Shown: positions 17,512 to 27,101 of the stretch, piece after piece
Layout: every line of letters starts with the position of its first letter
Position numbering within the stretch: the stretch's first letter is position 1
Assembly: GCA_029975295.1 (NCBI GenBank)
Contig: JARKPK010000005.1
Location: forward strand, 1-64,000
Reading direction: 5' to 3'
DNA from: Thermoguttaceae bacterium
Lineage (GTDB): Bacteria; Planctomycetota; Planctomycetia; Pirellulales; Thermoguttaceae
Length of the DNA: 64,000 nucleotides
Position numbers and translations under genes: made by a program
The notes under the pieces: model-generated
What the model was told of the DNA's origin: nothing
Seen by the model: the letters and a program-made list of their open reading frames with translations, nothing else
Databases searched by the model: none

Positions 17512-20055
17512 TCAGCGACCGGTGCGCAGCAGGCGCAACAGACCGTGCAGCCGAGCGCCGCCGCCGGTCAGAAGCATTCTTGAGAAAACGACCTCCGGGA
17601 ACGATTTGCCCAACATGTCGATGCAATGGCCCAGTTCTGCCATCAAGTCGGCATGCACGGGCGCCATCGCCTTGAACAACGGATAGAGCAGGGGGGCTTT
17701 GAAGGGTTGTTGCTTCAACTCTTCAGCTTGCTGGAAGGTAAGGTTGAAATGCTGCACTAGCGCTCGCGTGTAGCTTTGGCCGCCGACGCCTAGGCTGCGC
17801 GTCCAAAGCAGCTTCGGCCCGCAGGCGATCACGCTCGATGAATCGGCTCCGATGTCGACGATCAACAGATTGCCGCCTTTATCGCCGAGCAACTCCCCAT
17901 TCGACTTTTCCGCCGGGCCGCTCTCGCCGCCCCGTTCGAAACGATCGACAAAAACCGCATTGTACAATGCCAGAGCATCGGCCTGCGCCGCGTCTACGGA
18001 AACGCCCAGCGACTGAAACCGCCCCAGCAGCCGCATCAGCAGCGCCCGCTTCGCCGCCGCAACAACGACTTCGTACTCGCGGCGCGGGGCAGCCGTCTTG
18101 TCGGGGCTTCTCGCTGCGGCGGCCCCAACCGCGAATTCGTCGATCGTTTGGAACCCCCAAACCAACTCCTCCAAAGCGATAGGCACTTGAACCCGCGACT
18201 CGAACTCGACAAGGGCTGCCAGCTTGTGCGTGTCGATCGGCGGAAGCTTGAACTGCCTCATCAGCAGCCAACGCGAGGAAAAGGCGACACCCACCCGATC
18301 CCCGCTGATTGGAGCCTGGGAGAGCAACTGCTTGAGCGACTCCTCGACCAAGCGGTCTTCCTCGGCATCGTTGACCGCCTGGTTCAACGGTTTGCGGTGA
18401 GCGACAGTCAAAGCGGTTTCGATCACCGCCGCCTGCGGCGCATCGGCAGGCGCCAGCTTGACCGCCTTGATGCACGAACGGCTCACATCGATTCCCCAAG
18501 CCGAGCGGGCGCGGAAACGCATCAACTGCTTCACGCGCCCAAAGACGGAATGGTAGTCGGGCGGAAGCAGATTGACTTTGACCGGCCCAAGGCCCAACAC
18601 CTGAAGCGCCATGCCCACGGCCGCCATAAAACCGCCCGGGTGTTGCGCCAAAACGGCCCCGTCGCACGAATCGGCGGGCCGAACGCTGGACAACCGCCAA
18701 AGCCAGTCGATCGGCATCCGAAAGGGCGTCTCCTTCGGCGCGGCCGCCCAGGCAACCGGAGCATACGATGGTTTTCGCGGGGCTTGAACGCGGGCCGCCA
18801 GTTGCGCGCACATCTTTGCGAGTTTCTCATCTTCTGGCATCTGCTTGCGACAGCGGGCCGCCATGTCCACCAGCGTGTCGTCAATGTACGGCGCGTTGCG
18901 AAGATCGTACAGCATCAGCGCCGTCTCGGCCACGCGATCGATCAGGACCGAAAGCTTTTCGCTGCGCACGGCCGCGGGCACTTGCTCCAACCATTGCAAC
19001 GCCTTCTCGAACTGCCGTTCCGCCGCAAGCTTTTCGGCAGCACGGCAGAGATGATCTTGTATTTGGATCGCGAGCTGGCGCGCGTGCGCGTGATCGGGTT
19101 TGAGGGCCAAGAGCCTTTCGATCTTCGGAAGCACGCCATCGAACCGTTTTGTCGCCACCGCAGTCTTCAGGTCGTGTTCCAACGACTCGATCTCGTCGAT
19201 CTTAGCGCTGCACTCGGAAATCAGCTCGCGGACCGGATCGGTTCGCAGCGCGTCGGCCACGGTTCGCAGCAACGTCAGCGCGCCGAGGTAGTCGTTCCGA
19301 GCCGCCATCGCCTGCGCTTCGGCAAGTTTTTCGTCGGCCGTGACCTTCCGACGATCGCGCTGCGCGGCCAAGTGCCGAATCATTTCGCCGGCGCGCTTGG
19401 CCCAATCGGTCAACCGCGGATGCTCCAATCGCGAAATGACCGCGAGTTGGTCGATGGCTTCGTCGAACCGGCTCTCGGCCTGCATCGTGGCGATCGAGGC
19501 GAAGATCGATTCGATTCGATCGACTTCGGCGTCGATCGCGCTTTCGATATTGGCGCCGCAGGCCCCGCAGAACTTCTCGCCCGACGCGCAAATCGTGTTG
19601 CAGCGAATGCACGGTTCCCACAAATGCAAGCCGCACTGAGCGCAGAACTTGCGGGTCGCCGGATTCGGGCTGCGGCAACGCCGGCATCGCAGAGTCGATC
19701 CTCGCGTTGCCGTATCTGCGGCAATGTCGGGAGGGGCGCCCGCAGCCAAAGAGTTCTGCAACGCCAAGTCGTACGCCGCCTTGCGGTCGGGATCGGTCAA
19801 CGTGTCGATGGCTTCCTCCAGCTCCTCGCGAATCTGCCGCCAAACCTCAGGCAACGCGTCGTGCCGGTGAGCCAACAGCGCCGCCCGCTGCGAAGCGGCC
19901 GCGGCGTGAATGATCTCCAAATCTTCTTCTCCGTTGGGCAAGAGCAACAACTGATAGGCGTTCAACGGACGCCGCAGCTCGCGCACCCCCAACCAGGCCC
20001 GATAGGGATCGAAGCCGATCGGTCGATCAAGTTCAGCAGCGGGATAATTGGACAT
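17512..20055 (-). CDS. J-like / double zinc-ribbon / helical / PilM-like fusion protein, PilM part apparently permuted
   Basis: About 847 residues from the ATG at 20055 (an upstream ATG at 20121 is possible). Residues of about 32-96 resemble a J domain (NAYQLLLLPNGEED to TDPDRKAAYD) but lack a visible HPD. Two zinc ribbons follow, with cysteines near 124/127/138/141 and 149/152/163/166. About 175-430 is helical with TPR- or coiled-coil-like repeats. From about 519 the type IV pilus PilM actin-like fold begins (AWGIDVSRSCIKAVKL) and includes LLIVDIGADSSS and LLTGGGARLHG. It then stops abruptly about 10 residues later, short of the normal PilM C-terminus. A segment resembling that missing end, MAAVGMALQVLGLG then VNLLPP, sits just before the PilM start (about residues 478-500). 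Last gene of a lipoprotein-DUF1573-fusion run. Confidence 0.85.
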   Translation of the reverse strand: MSNYPAAELDRPIGFDPYRAWLGVRELRRPLNAYQLLLLPNGEEDLEIIHAAAASQRAALLAHRHDALPEVWRQIREELEEAIDTLTDPDRKAAYDLALQNSLAAGAPPDIAADTATRGSTLRCRRCRSPNPATRKFCAQCGLHLWEPCIRCNTICASGEKFCGACGANIESAIDAEVDRIESIFASIATMQAESRFDEAIDQLAVISRLEHPRLTDWAKRAGEMIRHLAAQRDRRKVTADEKLAEAQAMAARNDYLGALTLLRTVADALRTDPVRELISECSAKIDEIESLEHDLKTAVATKRFDGVLPKIERLLALKPDHAHARQLAIQIQDHLCRAAEKLAAERQFEKALQWLEQVPAAVRSEKLSVLIDRVAETALMLYDLRNAPYIDDTLVDMAARCRKQMPEDEKLAKMCAQLAARVQAPRKPSYAPVAWAAAPKETPFRMPIDWLWRLSSVRPADSCDGAVLAQHPGGFMAAVGMALQVLGLGPVKVNLLPPDYHSVFGRVKQLMRFRARSAWGIDVSRSCIKAVKLAPADAPQAAVIETALTVAHRKPLNQAVNDAEEDRLVEESLKQLLSQAPISGDRVGVAFSSRWLLMRQFKLPPIDTHKLAALVEFESRVQVPIALEELVWGFQTIDEFAVGAAAARSPDKTAAPRREYEVVVAAAKRALLMRLLGRFQSLGVSVDAAQADALALYNAVFVDRFERGGESGPAEKSNGELLGDKGGNLLIVDIGADSSSVIACGPKLLWTRSLGVGGQSYTRALVQHFNLTFQQAEELKQQPFKAPLLYPLFKAMAPVHADLMAELGHCIDMLGKSFPEVVFSRMLLTGGGARLHGLLRLLRTGR

Positions 20056-20211
20056 TCTCAGACGTTTGCAGGAGGGGCGTGCCACGCCGCGCCATTGATA
20101 TCGCGCGGCGGCCGGATTCAAACAGCATCAATGTCGGGCCTGCGGTTTCCTCCGCCCCACGCGGAGCCCCGACTCAGCCGACGCCCCACGCCGAGCCAAG
20201 CCCTTGCGGGT

Positions 20212-21348
20212 TCATGCCCGCGGGCTGCTGAGGATGGAGAACTCAATCTGAAACTTCACCGTCGGGCGGGTCGGGTGATCGGTTTCAATCAACACCTCGC
20301 CCATGCGCACTCCCATGTAATCGCACGCCGGCGTTTCCGGCGGAATGACCACCTCCACCCGGAACAAACCGCTCTCCGGCTGGTCAGGCTGGAATGGTCG
20401 GACCGAAACCTGCACAAGGTCCGGCTTCACGCAAATCTCTCTAATCCTGACGGGCCGATCAAGGCCGCGGAACTTGAGCACCAAGGTTTCCTTGGCTCCC
20501 TGTCCTCGAACCAAAGTGCCCAGCCGCATGATCCGACCCGTGTACATCTTGTCGCCAAACAGCCCCACTTCGTCGCGGCGGACTTCGCCGCGCAACTCAA
20601 TCGCGGTTTCCGCAACCGCATCCGGCCGCTCCGGATGGGCTGCTTTGACAACCAGCGTGTGGTGAAGGTCGGTTTCCGCAAAACTCTCGGGAAAGACGAA
20701 CCGCAGCCGCCGGGCCGATGTTGCGATGTTTTCTCCCAGCGATTTCGGCTCCGGCGGCAATTCCTGCCAACTCAGCCCCTCGATCGGCGAATCAACGGCG
20801 ACGATCTTCATCTGATCCCATAGCTGAGAGAAAACCAACACGTCGAACGCCTTGCCCGAAAGTGATCCGGCAAGCGTTACCTCGTTCGGTTTGGCGGCCA
20901 GCGTTTCACGAATTGCGCCGATAATCTTCAATGTCAGCACCGGGCGGGCGGGGTCGTTGGTGAAAATCGTCGCACTATGCGAAAAGAACCCCCGCCGTTC
21001 GATGACCTTCGACGTCAACGCGATCTCCGCCCCCTGCCCGGGCGGAATGTCCTGCTCCGGCAGAGTGCTCATGGTGCATTTGCAGGTCGTCGGCCCGCGA
21101 TGCAACCGCAACGGGGCATCGCCCTGGTTGAAGACGCGAAAGATGTGACTGACCTGTTCTTGGTGTGTAAGATCACCGAAATCGTGCTCCTCCTGCTCGA
21201 CGACGATTCGCGGCGCTCCGGTTGTCGCCGGAGCAGCGTTTACGTCATTGTCGACCGATGTGGAGCCGGCGCTCGTCAGATGAACCGCACAAATCGCGCC
21301 CACCCCGCCCAACAGAACCAACGCAACTGCGATAATCTTCTTGTTCAC
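20212..21348 (-). CDS. DUF1573 domain protein, exported
   Basis: 378 residues. An N-terminal hydrophobic segment (residues 5-22) acts as signal or anchor. The DUF1573 motif EEHDFGDLTHQEQVSHIFRV is followed by a cysteine pair in PTTCKCTMS, the usual pattern of this immunoglobulin-like periplasmic domain. A second beta-rich half (residues 150-370) has no clear name. The family is abundant in Bacteroidetes and Planctomycetes, and its function is not defined. It lies 26 nt after the lipoprotein gene and 156 nt before the PilM-fusion start, so the three likely form one transcript. Confidence 0.87.
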   Translation of the reverse strand: MNKKIIAVALVLLGGVGAICAVHLTSAGSTSVDNDVNAAPATTGAPRIVVEQEEHDFGDLTHQEQVSHIFRVFNQGDAPLRLHRGPTTCKCTMSTLPEQDIPPGQGAEIALTSKVIERRGFFSHSATIFTNDPARPVLTLKIIGAIRETLAAKPNEVTLAGSLSGKAFDVLVFSQLWDQMKIVAVDSPIEGLSWQELPPEPKSLGENIATSARRLRFVFPESFAETDLHHTLVVKAAHPERPDAVAETAIELRGEVRRDEVGLFGDKMYTGRIMRLGTLVRGQGAKETLVLKFRGLDRPVRIREICVKPDLVQVSVRPFQPDQPESGLFRVEVVIPPETPACDYMGVRMGEVLIETDHPTRPTVKFQIEFSILSSPRA

Positions 21349-21374
21349 GGCCTATGCTCCTCAGGTGCGACGGC

Positions 21375-23438
21375 CTACGGATCGTGCGATGCCGTGCTCA
21401 GCACGTCGCTCACGTCCGTTGTTTGGATGACCAACAACTCGATGGTGAGCTGTTGTTCTTCCTCTGGCGCCAGCACGACTCCCGCCTTGGCCGGCAGCAC
21501 GAATAGATCAATGCAGCACGCTTTGCCCGCCTCGGCATCGAGCCGTCCGGCCAGCCAGTAGCCTCCCTCGCAACGGCGTTCGACCAAATTGCGAATCTGG
21601 CGGCGGTAGTTCGACAAAGGCCGACTCGGCCGACCTTTTTCTTCCAAGCGAAGGTAGCACAAGCGCAACGGGGCTCCCGGACCTTGCCCCGATTGCCCAA
21701 TCGACTCTCGATCGATCTCGTACTGAACCAACGCCTCGGCACCCGCGTGCAGAGTAAACGGCCACCACGATTTCTTCGCCGACTGCTCGCCGCCGGGCGC
21801 ATCCGGCGATCGCTCAGCAGTTCGCACCGACTGCCCTCTCCGCTCCGCCAAGCGCGCTAGCCCGGCCTTGAAATAGCTGCGACACTGCTGCCGCAGCAGA
21901 TCCACGACCAGCAATTCCCAATCGTCGCTCATCGGCGGTCGCGTCAGCGCAGGCGGAGGCGACGGGCGACCGCCCGACGGCCGCGAGGCGGATTTGGTCG
22001 CGCTCCGCGTGTTTTCACGGATAACCTCGCGCACCGACAACGGAAGCGCGGGATCGAACACGCCCCCGCTGGCCAGAGTTGCGTGACGCAGAACGCCCGG
22101 GCCGTCTAAATAGTGCCGGTCCAATGTTCGCACCAATCGCTTACGCATTGCCACCGTCGGAATCGTGGCGCTCAGGGCCACCAGAGTAGGCGCCTCGGGC
22201 AACGCGCCAATCGATCGATGTCGCAAGTCGAGTACCGAAACGAATTGGTCGCTCCAAAGCAAACGCGCCACCGCGGCTGCCTGCGAAGGCTCCAGGACGG
22301 GTTCGTCGCCCTCGGGAGGCAATTCCAACCAATGTTTCAGTGCGCAGCGACTCCATGTGGCGAAGTGCCGTTCGAGCGTCAGGCTCTGGTCTTGCGGCAG
22401 CCGTGCCGTTTGAAACAGGACAACCTGCGCCGGCAGGTTTGCTAGGACCGGCTCGCTCAACAGGCCGACGATCGACGATCGCCCCGATTGATCCGCGGCG
22501 CGCTGGGCCAATCGAAGGGCCAATTGCTCGCGGACTGAAGATTGCTCTTGACCGCGCAGCAACGCCAGCGTGCGCTGGCGCAAGGCGTCGGGCGCGGCCC
22601 ACGGGCCGCCCTCGCTCGAAAACCGCTCGGGTTGGAATACAACATCAAGCAAGATCGCGTCTGCCCAGTTTGCCCTTTGCCGACCAATCGCATCCAGCGC
22701 GGCCTCGGCCGCTGCTTTAGCGTCTGCCGTCGGAATCGTTCCCTGAATCATCGCCACCAACGCTTGGCGGGCCATCGCGGTGCCGTTGGCGGCCAAGGCA
22801 TCGGCTGCCCGGGCCAGCAGCGAGGCATCCTCCGGTTTCGAGCCGCGCCCCCGCGGGCCGGAGGCGGTGGGGGCGATGGCACTTGGCCCATTCGGCTTCA
22901 GTGCAATCAAGTCGATGAGCATCCTCGCTTCCGCCTCAGTCTTCTGGGGACGCAGGGCCCTTACCGCTACGGCCTCAACCAATCGGCGGTCCGAGATCAA
23001 TCGCGCCACATGGAAGTCGTGCTCGTCCCATTGGGCTAGGTCGGCCGGAGGCGGCAAAGGCGGTGGCAGCGGTGGCGGCGAACCATCCGATGACTCCTCG
23101 CCTGAAGTAGCGCTGGGATGCTTCGACGCACTCGGATTCGCTTTCTGCCCGGATTGCCCGCTCTCCGATGGCGGCGCGGGCTGAGTTGCTTGTCTCGCCG
23201 CTTTCGCCGTTGGTCGTTTGCCTGGCTGAGTCGCTTCCCGGTCGGCATCTGCCTCGCGCTGTTTCTTTTCCTTCAACGCCTTGACGAATTCCTCCTGGCT
23301 CTTGCCGCCATAGGACCCGCTTTGCTCGCTGCTGCACCCTCCGCAGCCGGAGAAAGACACGGCCAACAGAGCAACGATCGACAAGATCGCCAGGCGCAGA
23401 CAAGACAACCGGTCGCTCCGTCGAACTGCTGTGTCCAT
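21375..23438 (-). CDS. Large lipoprotein with low-complexity N-terminus, unknown function
   Basis: About 687 residues from the ATG at 23438; a longer frame to 23531 lacks signal logic. The leader ends in the lipobox FSGC, followed by GGCSSEQ. Residues of about 30-130 are low complexity (Lys/Gln/Pro/Ser, including PPPLPPPLPPP). About 135-480 is alpha-helical with HEAT-like character (AARADALAANGTAMARQALVA type repeats). A final globular part begins near SDDWELLVVDLL and contains basic and Trp-rich segments. I do not recognise a named family. It is first in the operon with DUF1573 and the PilM-like fusion, so a role in an envelope or secretion machine is possible (inference). Confidence 0.78.
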   Translation of the reverse strand: MDTAVRRSDRLSCLRLAILSIVALLAVSFSGCGGCSSEQSGSYGGKSQEEFVKALKEKKQREADADREATQPGKRPTAKAARQATQPAPPSESGQSGQKANPSASKHPSATSGEESSDGSPPPLPPPLPPPADLAQWDEHDFHVARLISDRRLVEAVAVRALRPQKTEAEARMLIDLIALKPNGPSAIAPTASGPRGRGSKPEDASLLARAADALAANGTAMARQALVAMIQGTIPTADAKAAAEAALDAIGRQRANWADAILLDVVFQPERFSSEGGPWAAPDALRQRTLALLRGQEQSSVREQLALRLAQRAADQSGRSSIVGLLSEPVLANLPAQVVLFQTARLPQDQSLTLERHFATWSRCALKHWLELPPEGDEPVLEPSQAAAVARLLWSDQFVSVLDLRHRSIGALPEAPTLVALSATIPTVAMRKRLVRTLDRHYLDGPGVLRHATLASGGVFDPALPLSVREVIRENTRSATKSASRPSGGRPSPPPALTRPPMSDDWELLVVDLLRQQCRSYFKAGLARLAERRGQSVRTAERSPDAPGGEQSAKKSWWPFTLHAGAEALVQYEIDRESIGQSGQGPGAPLRLCYLRLEEKGRPSRPLSNYRRQIRNLVERRCEGGYWLAGRLDAEAGKACCIDLFVLPAKAGVVLAPEEEQQLTIELLVIQTTDVSDVLSTASHDP

Positions 23439-24009
23439 GTACTCAACCCGATCGCGTGCGAATACCGGCGCCTTCGGCCGCTGGGAAAGCCACGGCCCAA
23501 CGCAACGAACTCTCGAAATGACGAGAGACATTGGGCGATTCTAAACGCGGTCCGTTACCTGCCCATGAGCCCCGTATTAGAAAAAAGCGAGCCTGTTTGG
23601 GGCCCGTTCATTGCTTTGAAGAAGCAATTCCATCAGCGGGAAAAGGCAGAAAGTCAAGATAGAGAAGGCAGAGCCATTGGACTAACCGGATATACTTACT
23701 TGCCGCGTCAGCAGCGTAAAAGCAGTGCGCATTTTGAGCTCACAAAACCTCTGTGTTTGATCGCCGAATACCTTTTGTTTCAACTGGCTAAATTGAACGA
23801 TCAATAGGCACGAAACCGCGAATACGAGACGAGTTGGTCGTGCGTGATCGGCCCCGGCCCGTCGGCATTGGGGCCAGGCAGCTTTCCCGAATGTCTAAGA
23901 CCGTTTGAGCTCTCGGTGGTGGAGCGGCGTGTTGAGGGCGGTTGAAAATGGCGACGACGGACAGCGAGCCGTCGACACAATCCGCAACAATTTTGTATGC
24001 GAGCCTTTC
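23439..24009. other. Divergent intergenic region with an AT-richer core
   Basis: 571 bases between the minus-strand lipoprotein gene and the plus-strand YyaL-like gene. Bases of about 23560-23810 are visibly poorer in GC than the surroundings, consistent with promoters or a short acquired tract. No gene, RNA family or repeat was recognised. A minus-strand frame crossing here into 25503 is an antisense shadow. Confidence 0.4.
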
Positions 24010-25809
24010 ATGTCCAATCGTCTTGCCGGTGAACTGAGCCTCTATCTTCGCCAACATGCCGACAATCCCGTCGATTGGCGGCCTTGGTCTCCCGACTGTC
24101 TGCGTTTGGCACAAGAGCAGCAGAGGCCGATATTTCTCTCCATCGGGTATTCTTCCTGCCACTGGTGCCACGTGATGGCCGAGGAGAGCTTTTCGAACGC
24201 GCACGTTGCCACACTGTTGAACGAGCGGTTCATACCCGTCAAGATCGATCGCGAGCAACGTCCCGACCTGGACCAGATTTGCATGGAGGCCGTGCAACTG
24301 ATGACCAGCCACGGCGGTTGGCCGCTGTCGGTATTTTTGACCCCGTCGGGCGAACCGTTCTTCGGTGGAACCTATTGGCCGCTGGCGGGCCGAGACGGCA
24401 TTCCGGGGTTTGCCGACATCCTTCGCGCTGTGGACGACGCATGGCAGAACCAACGGCCGCGCGTGGACGCCCAGGCGGCGCAATTGAGCGACGCCGTTCG
24501 TAGTGCGACTTTCGATCGTCCTGGGCAGACCGAATCGTTGCCGCTGCTGCGCGAGCAAGCGTTTGCGGCGGCCGAGGTCGAGTTGCGCGACATGTTCGAC
24601 CCGCAATGGGGCGGATTCGGTCGAGCGCCGAAGTTTCCGCAGGGCGTCTTGCTGCTTTGGCTGGTTCATCGCGCAACGGAAACAAATGACGCCGCGCTTT
24701 GGGCGATGCTCGGCAAGACGCTCGACGCGATGGCCGTCGGCGGCATTCATGACCACTTGGGCGGCGGGTTTCACCGCTACAGCACCGATGCCCAATGGCT
24801 CGTGCCGCATTTCGAAAAGATGTTGTACGACAATGCGTTGCTTGCGCAAGTGTACGCCAGGGCTTGGTGCAGACATCGGCGTCGGCTGTGGCGGCGGGTT
24901 GCCGAAGCCACGTGCGACTACATGATCCGCGATCTGCAATCGGTCGGCGGCGGCTTCTTTGGCAGTGAAGACGCCGACAGCGAGCACGAAGAAGGGCGGT
25001 TCTATCTGTGGACGCCGGACCAAGTGGCCCAAACCCTGGACGACCAACACCGCGCCACCCGCTTTTGCCGTGAATACGGAGTGTACCCCGGGGGCAATTT
25101 TGAAGGCCGTTCGATCCTCCACCTTCCGCTGAAGAAGGATTCGGCGGAAACGGGAGAAGCGGACGCGATCGACGCCGCGCTGGCGCCCGACCGCGCCGCG
25201 CTGCTTGCCGCGAGGTCGGGCCGGGTGCGCCCGCTGCGCGATGACAAGATCATTGCGGCGTGGAACGGGCTGGCCATCGCCGCTTTGGCGCGATGCGGGG
25301 AAATACTCGACCGCAGTGATTATGTCGAAGCGGCAAATCGGGCGGCTTCGTTTGTACGCGAGGAGATGAAGGACGATTCTGGCCGGCTCTGGCGATGCTG
25401 GCGCGATGGTCGCCGAGACCCGCCGGGCTTCCTCGACGACTACGCCTCGGTGGCCCTTGGATACTCGGCTCTCGCTCAAGTCACTGGGCAAAAGACATGG
25501 CAATCGGCCGCCGCCGGTTTGGCCAGCTCAATGCTTGCCCGGTTCGCCGATTCGACTGGGGGCTTTTTCTATACCCCAAACGACCACGAACCATTGTTCG
25601 CCCGAAAGAAAGACGTGATCGACACAGCGGAGCCCAGCGGCAACGGACTGGCGGCAACGTTGCTAATAGACCTGAGCGCGGCCACCGGCGATCAGCAATG
25701 GCGCCTGGCTGCCGAGAGAACCCTGGCCGTATTTGCCCACTGGTTGCGAATCCGACCGACCGCCTCGCCGCAAATGCTGCTTGCCCTGGCGAGCTGGCCA
25801 GGGGGGTGA
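24010..25809 (+). CDS. YyaL/SSP411-type thioredoxin-domain protein (DUF255), C-terminus short
   Basis: 599 residues starting MSNRLAGELSLYLRQHADNP, the usual start of the family. The thioredoxin-like DUF255 domain (residues 1-165) has SSCHWCHVM with a CxxC, and HGGWPLSVFLTPSGEPFFGGTY. The rest is a six-hairpin-type helical domain (GGIHDHLGGGFHRYS, WLVPHFEKMLYDNALLA, FFGSEDADSEHEEGRFYLW). Bacterial relatives are about 680 residues; this one stops at LALASWPGG and lacks roughly the last 80-100 residues. A run of seven G at the stop codon is a possible slippage or error site. Function unknown; relatives are linked to redox or sugar-epimerase-like folds. Confidence 0.88.
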   Translation: MSNRLAGELSLYLRQHADNPVDWRPWSPDCLRLAQEQQRPIFLSIGYSSCHWCHVMAEESFSNAHVATLLNERFIPVKIDREQRPDLDQICMEAVQLMTSHGGWPLSVFLTPSGEPFFGGTYWPLAGRDGIPGFADILRAVDDAWQNQRPRVDAQAAQLSDAVRSATFDRPGQTESLPLLREQAFAAAEVELRDMFDPQWGGFGRAPKFPQGVLLLWLVHRATETNDAALWAMLGKTLDAMAVGGIHDHLGGGFHRYSTDAQWLVPHFEKMLYDNALLAQVYARAWCRHRRRLWRRVAEATCDYMIRDLQSVGGGFFGSEDADSEHEEGRFYLWTPDQVAQTLDDQHRATRFCREYGVYPGGNFEGRSILHLPLKKDSAETGEADAIDAALAPDRAALLAARSGRVRPLRDDKIIAAWNGLAIAALARCGEILDRSDYVEAANRAASFVREEMKDDSGRLWRCWRDGRRDPPGFLDDYASVALGYSALAQVTGQKTWQSAAAGLASSMLARFADSTGGFFYTPNDHEPLFARKKDVIDTAEPSGNGLAATLLIDLSAATGDQQWRLAAERTLAVFAHWLRIRPTASPQMLLALASWPGG

Positions 25810-25958
25810 CCGTTTGGCGCAGTGCCCATCTCCCTCGAACCCCTCGAACCAATCGGCTGGAGAGACGCCTGGGGGGCGACTCGAAAACCCGCTGTTTTCT
25901 GTTATGCTCGATAGAGGAAAACAGCGAAAACCCCCAAGCGAAGCGGCAGCAAAACGCC

Positions 25959-27101
25959 ATGGAACTGCAACGGGTGCGGATTCTGCTGGTTGAAGACGAT
26001 CCCGACGATGTCTGGCTGATGCGGAACCTGCTGGGCGACCGCTGGGACGGCCCCTTCGAGCTGATCCATGTCGAGTTGCTTTCCGCGGCCATTGAACTGT
26101 GTCGGGAGCAGTCGTTCGATGTCGTGTTGCTGGATCTCGGCCTGCCTGACAGCCGCGGCCTGGGCACGTTCCTGAGGATGCAATCGGCGGTAAACGATCT
26201 GCCCATCGTGGTGCTCTCCGGCTATGCCGACGAGGCCATGGCCGTCAAGGCTGTTCAGGCCGGCGCCCAAGACTACTTGGTCAAGGGCCAAGTTGACGAC
26301 AACTCCCTGGTTCGTTCCTTGCGTTACGCCATTGAACGCACCCGCCGTCGCACCGCGGAAGAGGCCCTGCGGCAAACCAAAGAAGAATTCAGACTCGCAC
26401 AAGAGATTCAGCAGCGGCTCTTTCCTGCGTCTGCACCGAATGTACCGGGATTCGAAATTGCCGGATCGCTCTTTCCGGCGAAGTCGGCCGCGGGCGATTA
26501 TTACGACTATTTCCCGCTCAGCGACGGGTCGACTGCATTGGCTGTTGGCGATGTCAGCAGCCACGGCATGGGGCCGGCGCTGTTGATGTCGGAAACTCGG
26601 GCCTGCCTGCGCACGCTTGCGCAAACCCTCGATGATCTTGGGGACATCCTCACAAAGGCCAACCACCTCCTCACGGCCGACACAAGCGATTTCCACTTCG
26701 TTACGCTCGCCGTTGTGCGATTGAACCCCAGCGATCGAACCCTTGTGTACGCCGGCGCCGGTCAACGCAGTTATTTGCTCCGCAACGATGGGCGACTTGA
26801 GCTTCTCGACACGGCGAGCTTGCCGCTGGGGGTTCGCGACGATCTGGTCGTTGCCGCCAGCGATCCGATTCCCTTGAATCCCGGCGATCTGGTGGTGCTG
26901 ATGACCGATGGTGTGTACGAGGCCGAATCCCCGCGTCAGGAACGCCTGGGAATCGATCGCGTTTTCTCGGCAATCCGACGAGTTCGAGACCGCTCGGCCC
27001 AGACTATCCTCGACGAGGTGTTCGCGGAAATCCGGCGGTTCACCGCGGGCAGCCCTCCGCAAGACGACGTTACCATGGTCGTCGCCAAGGTTCTCGGCTG
27101 A
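25959..27101 (+). CDS. Response regulator with PP2C-type serine phosphatase output (RsbU-like)
   Basis: 380 residues from the ATG at 25959. The N-terminal receiver has acidic EDDPDD near residue 12, phospho-acceptor Asp in VVLLDLGLPDS near residue 57, and Lys in DYLVKGQ near 108. A short helix links to a PP2C/SpoIIE phosphatase (residues 145-380) with motifs AQEIQQRLFP, SAAGDYYDYF, VGDVSSHGMGPALLM, LVLMTDGVYEA and QDDVTMVV. Such proteins dephosphorylate anti-sigma antagonists in partner-switching pathways. No partner sigma, anti-sigma or histidine kinase is adjacent. It begins 150 nt after the YyaL-like gene. Confidence 0.93.
   Translation: MELQRVRILLVEDDPDDVWLMRNLLGDRWDGPFELIHVELLSAAIELCREQSFDVVLLDLGLPDSRGLGTFLRMQSAVNDLPIVVLSGYADEAMAVKAVQAGAQDYLVKGQVDDNSLVRSLRYAIERTRRRTAEEALRQTKEEFRLAQEIQQRLFPASAPNVPGFEIAGSLFPAKSAAGDYYDYFPLSDGSTALAVGDVSSHGMGPALLMSETRACLRTLAQTLDDLGDILTKANHLLTADTSDFHFVTLAVVRLNPSDRTLVYAGAGQRSYLLRNDGRLELLDTASLPLGVRDDLVVAASDPIPLNPGDLVVLMTDGVYEAESPRQERLGIDRVFSAIRRVRDRSAQTILDEVFAEIRRFTAGSPPQDDVTMVVAKVLG

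Noticed and set aside
18148-20823. An open plus-strand frame of about 890 codons opposite the PilM-fusion gene
   Set aside because: It is an antisense frame in GC-rich DNA, with Arg/Gln/Leu-rich composition and no recognisable domain, while the minus strand has clear conserved motifs.
23788-25503. A 571-codon minus-strand frame opposite the YyaL-like gene
   Set aside because: Shadow frame; the plus strand shows the DUF255 motifs.
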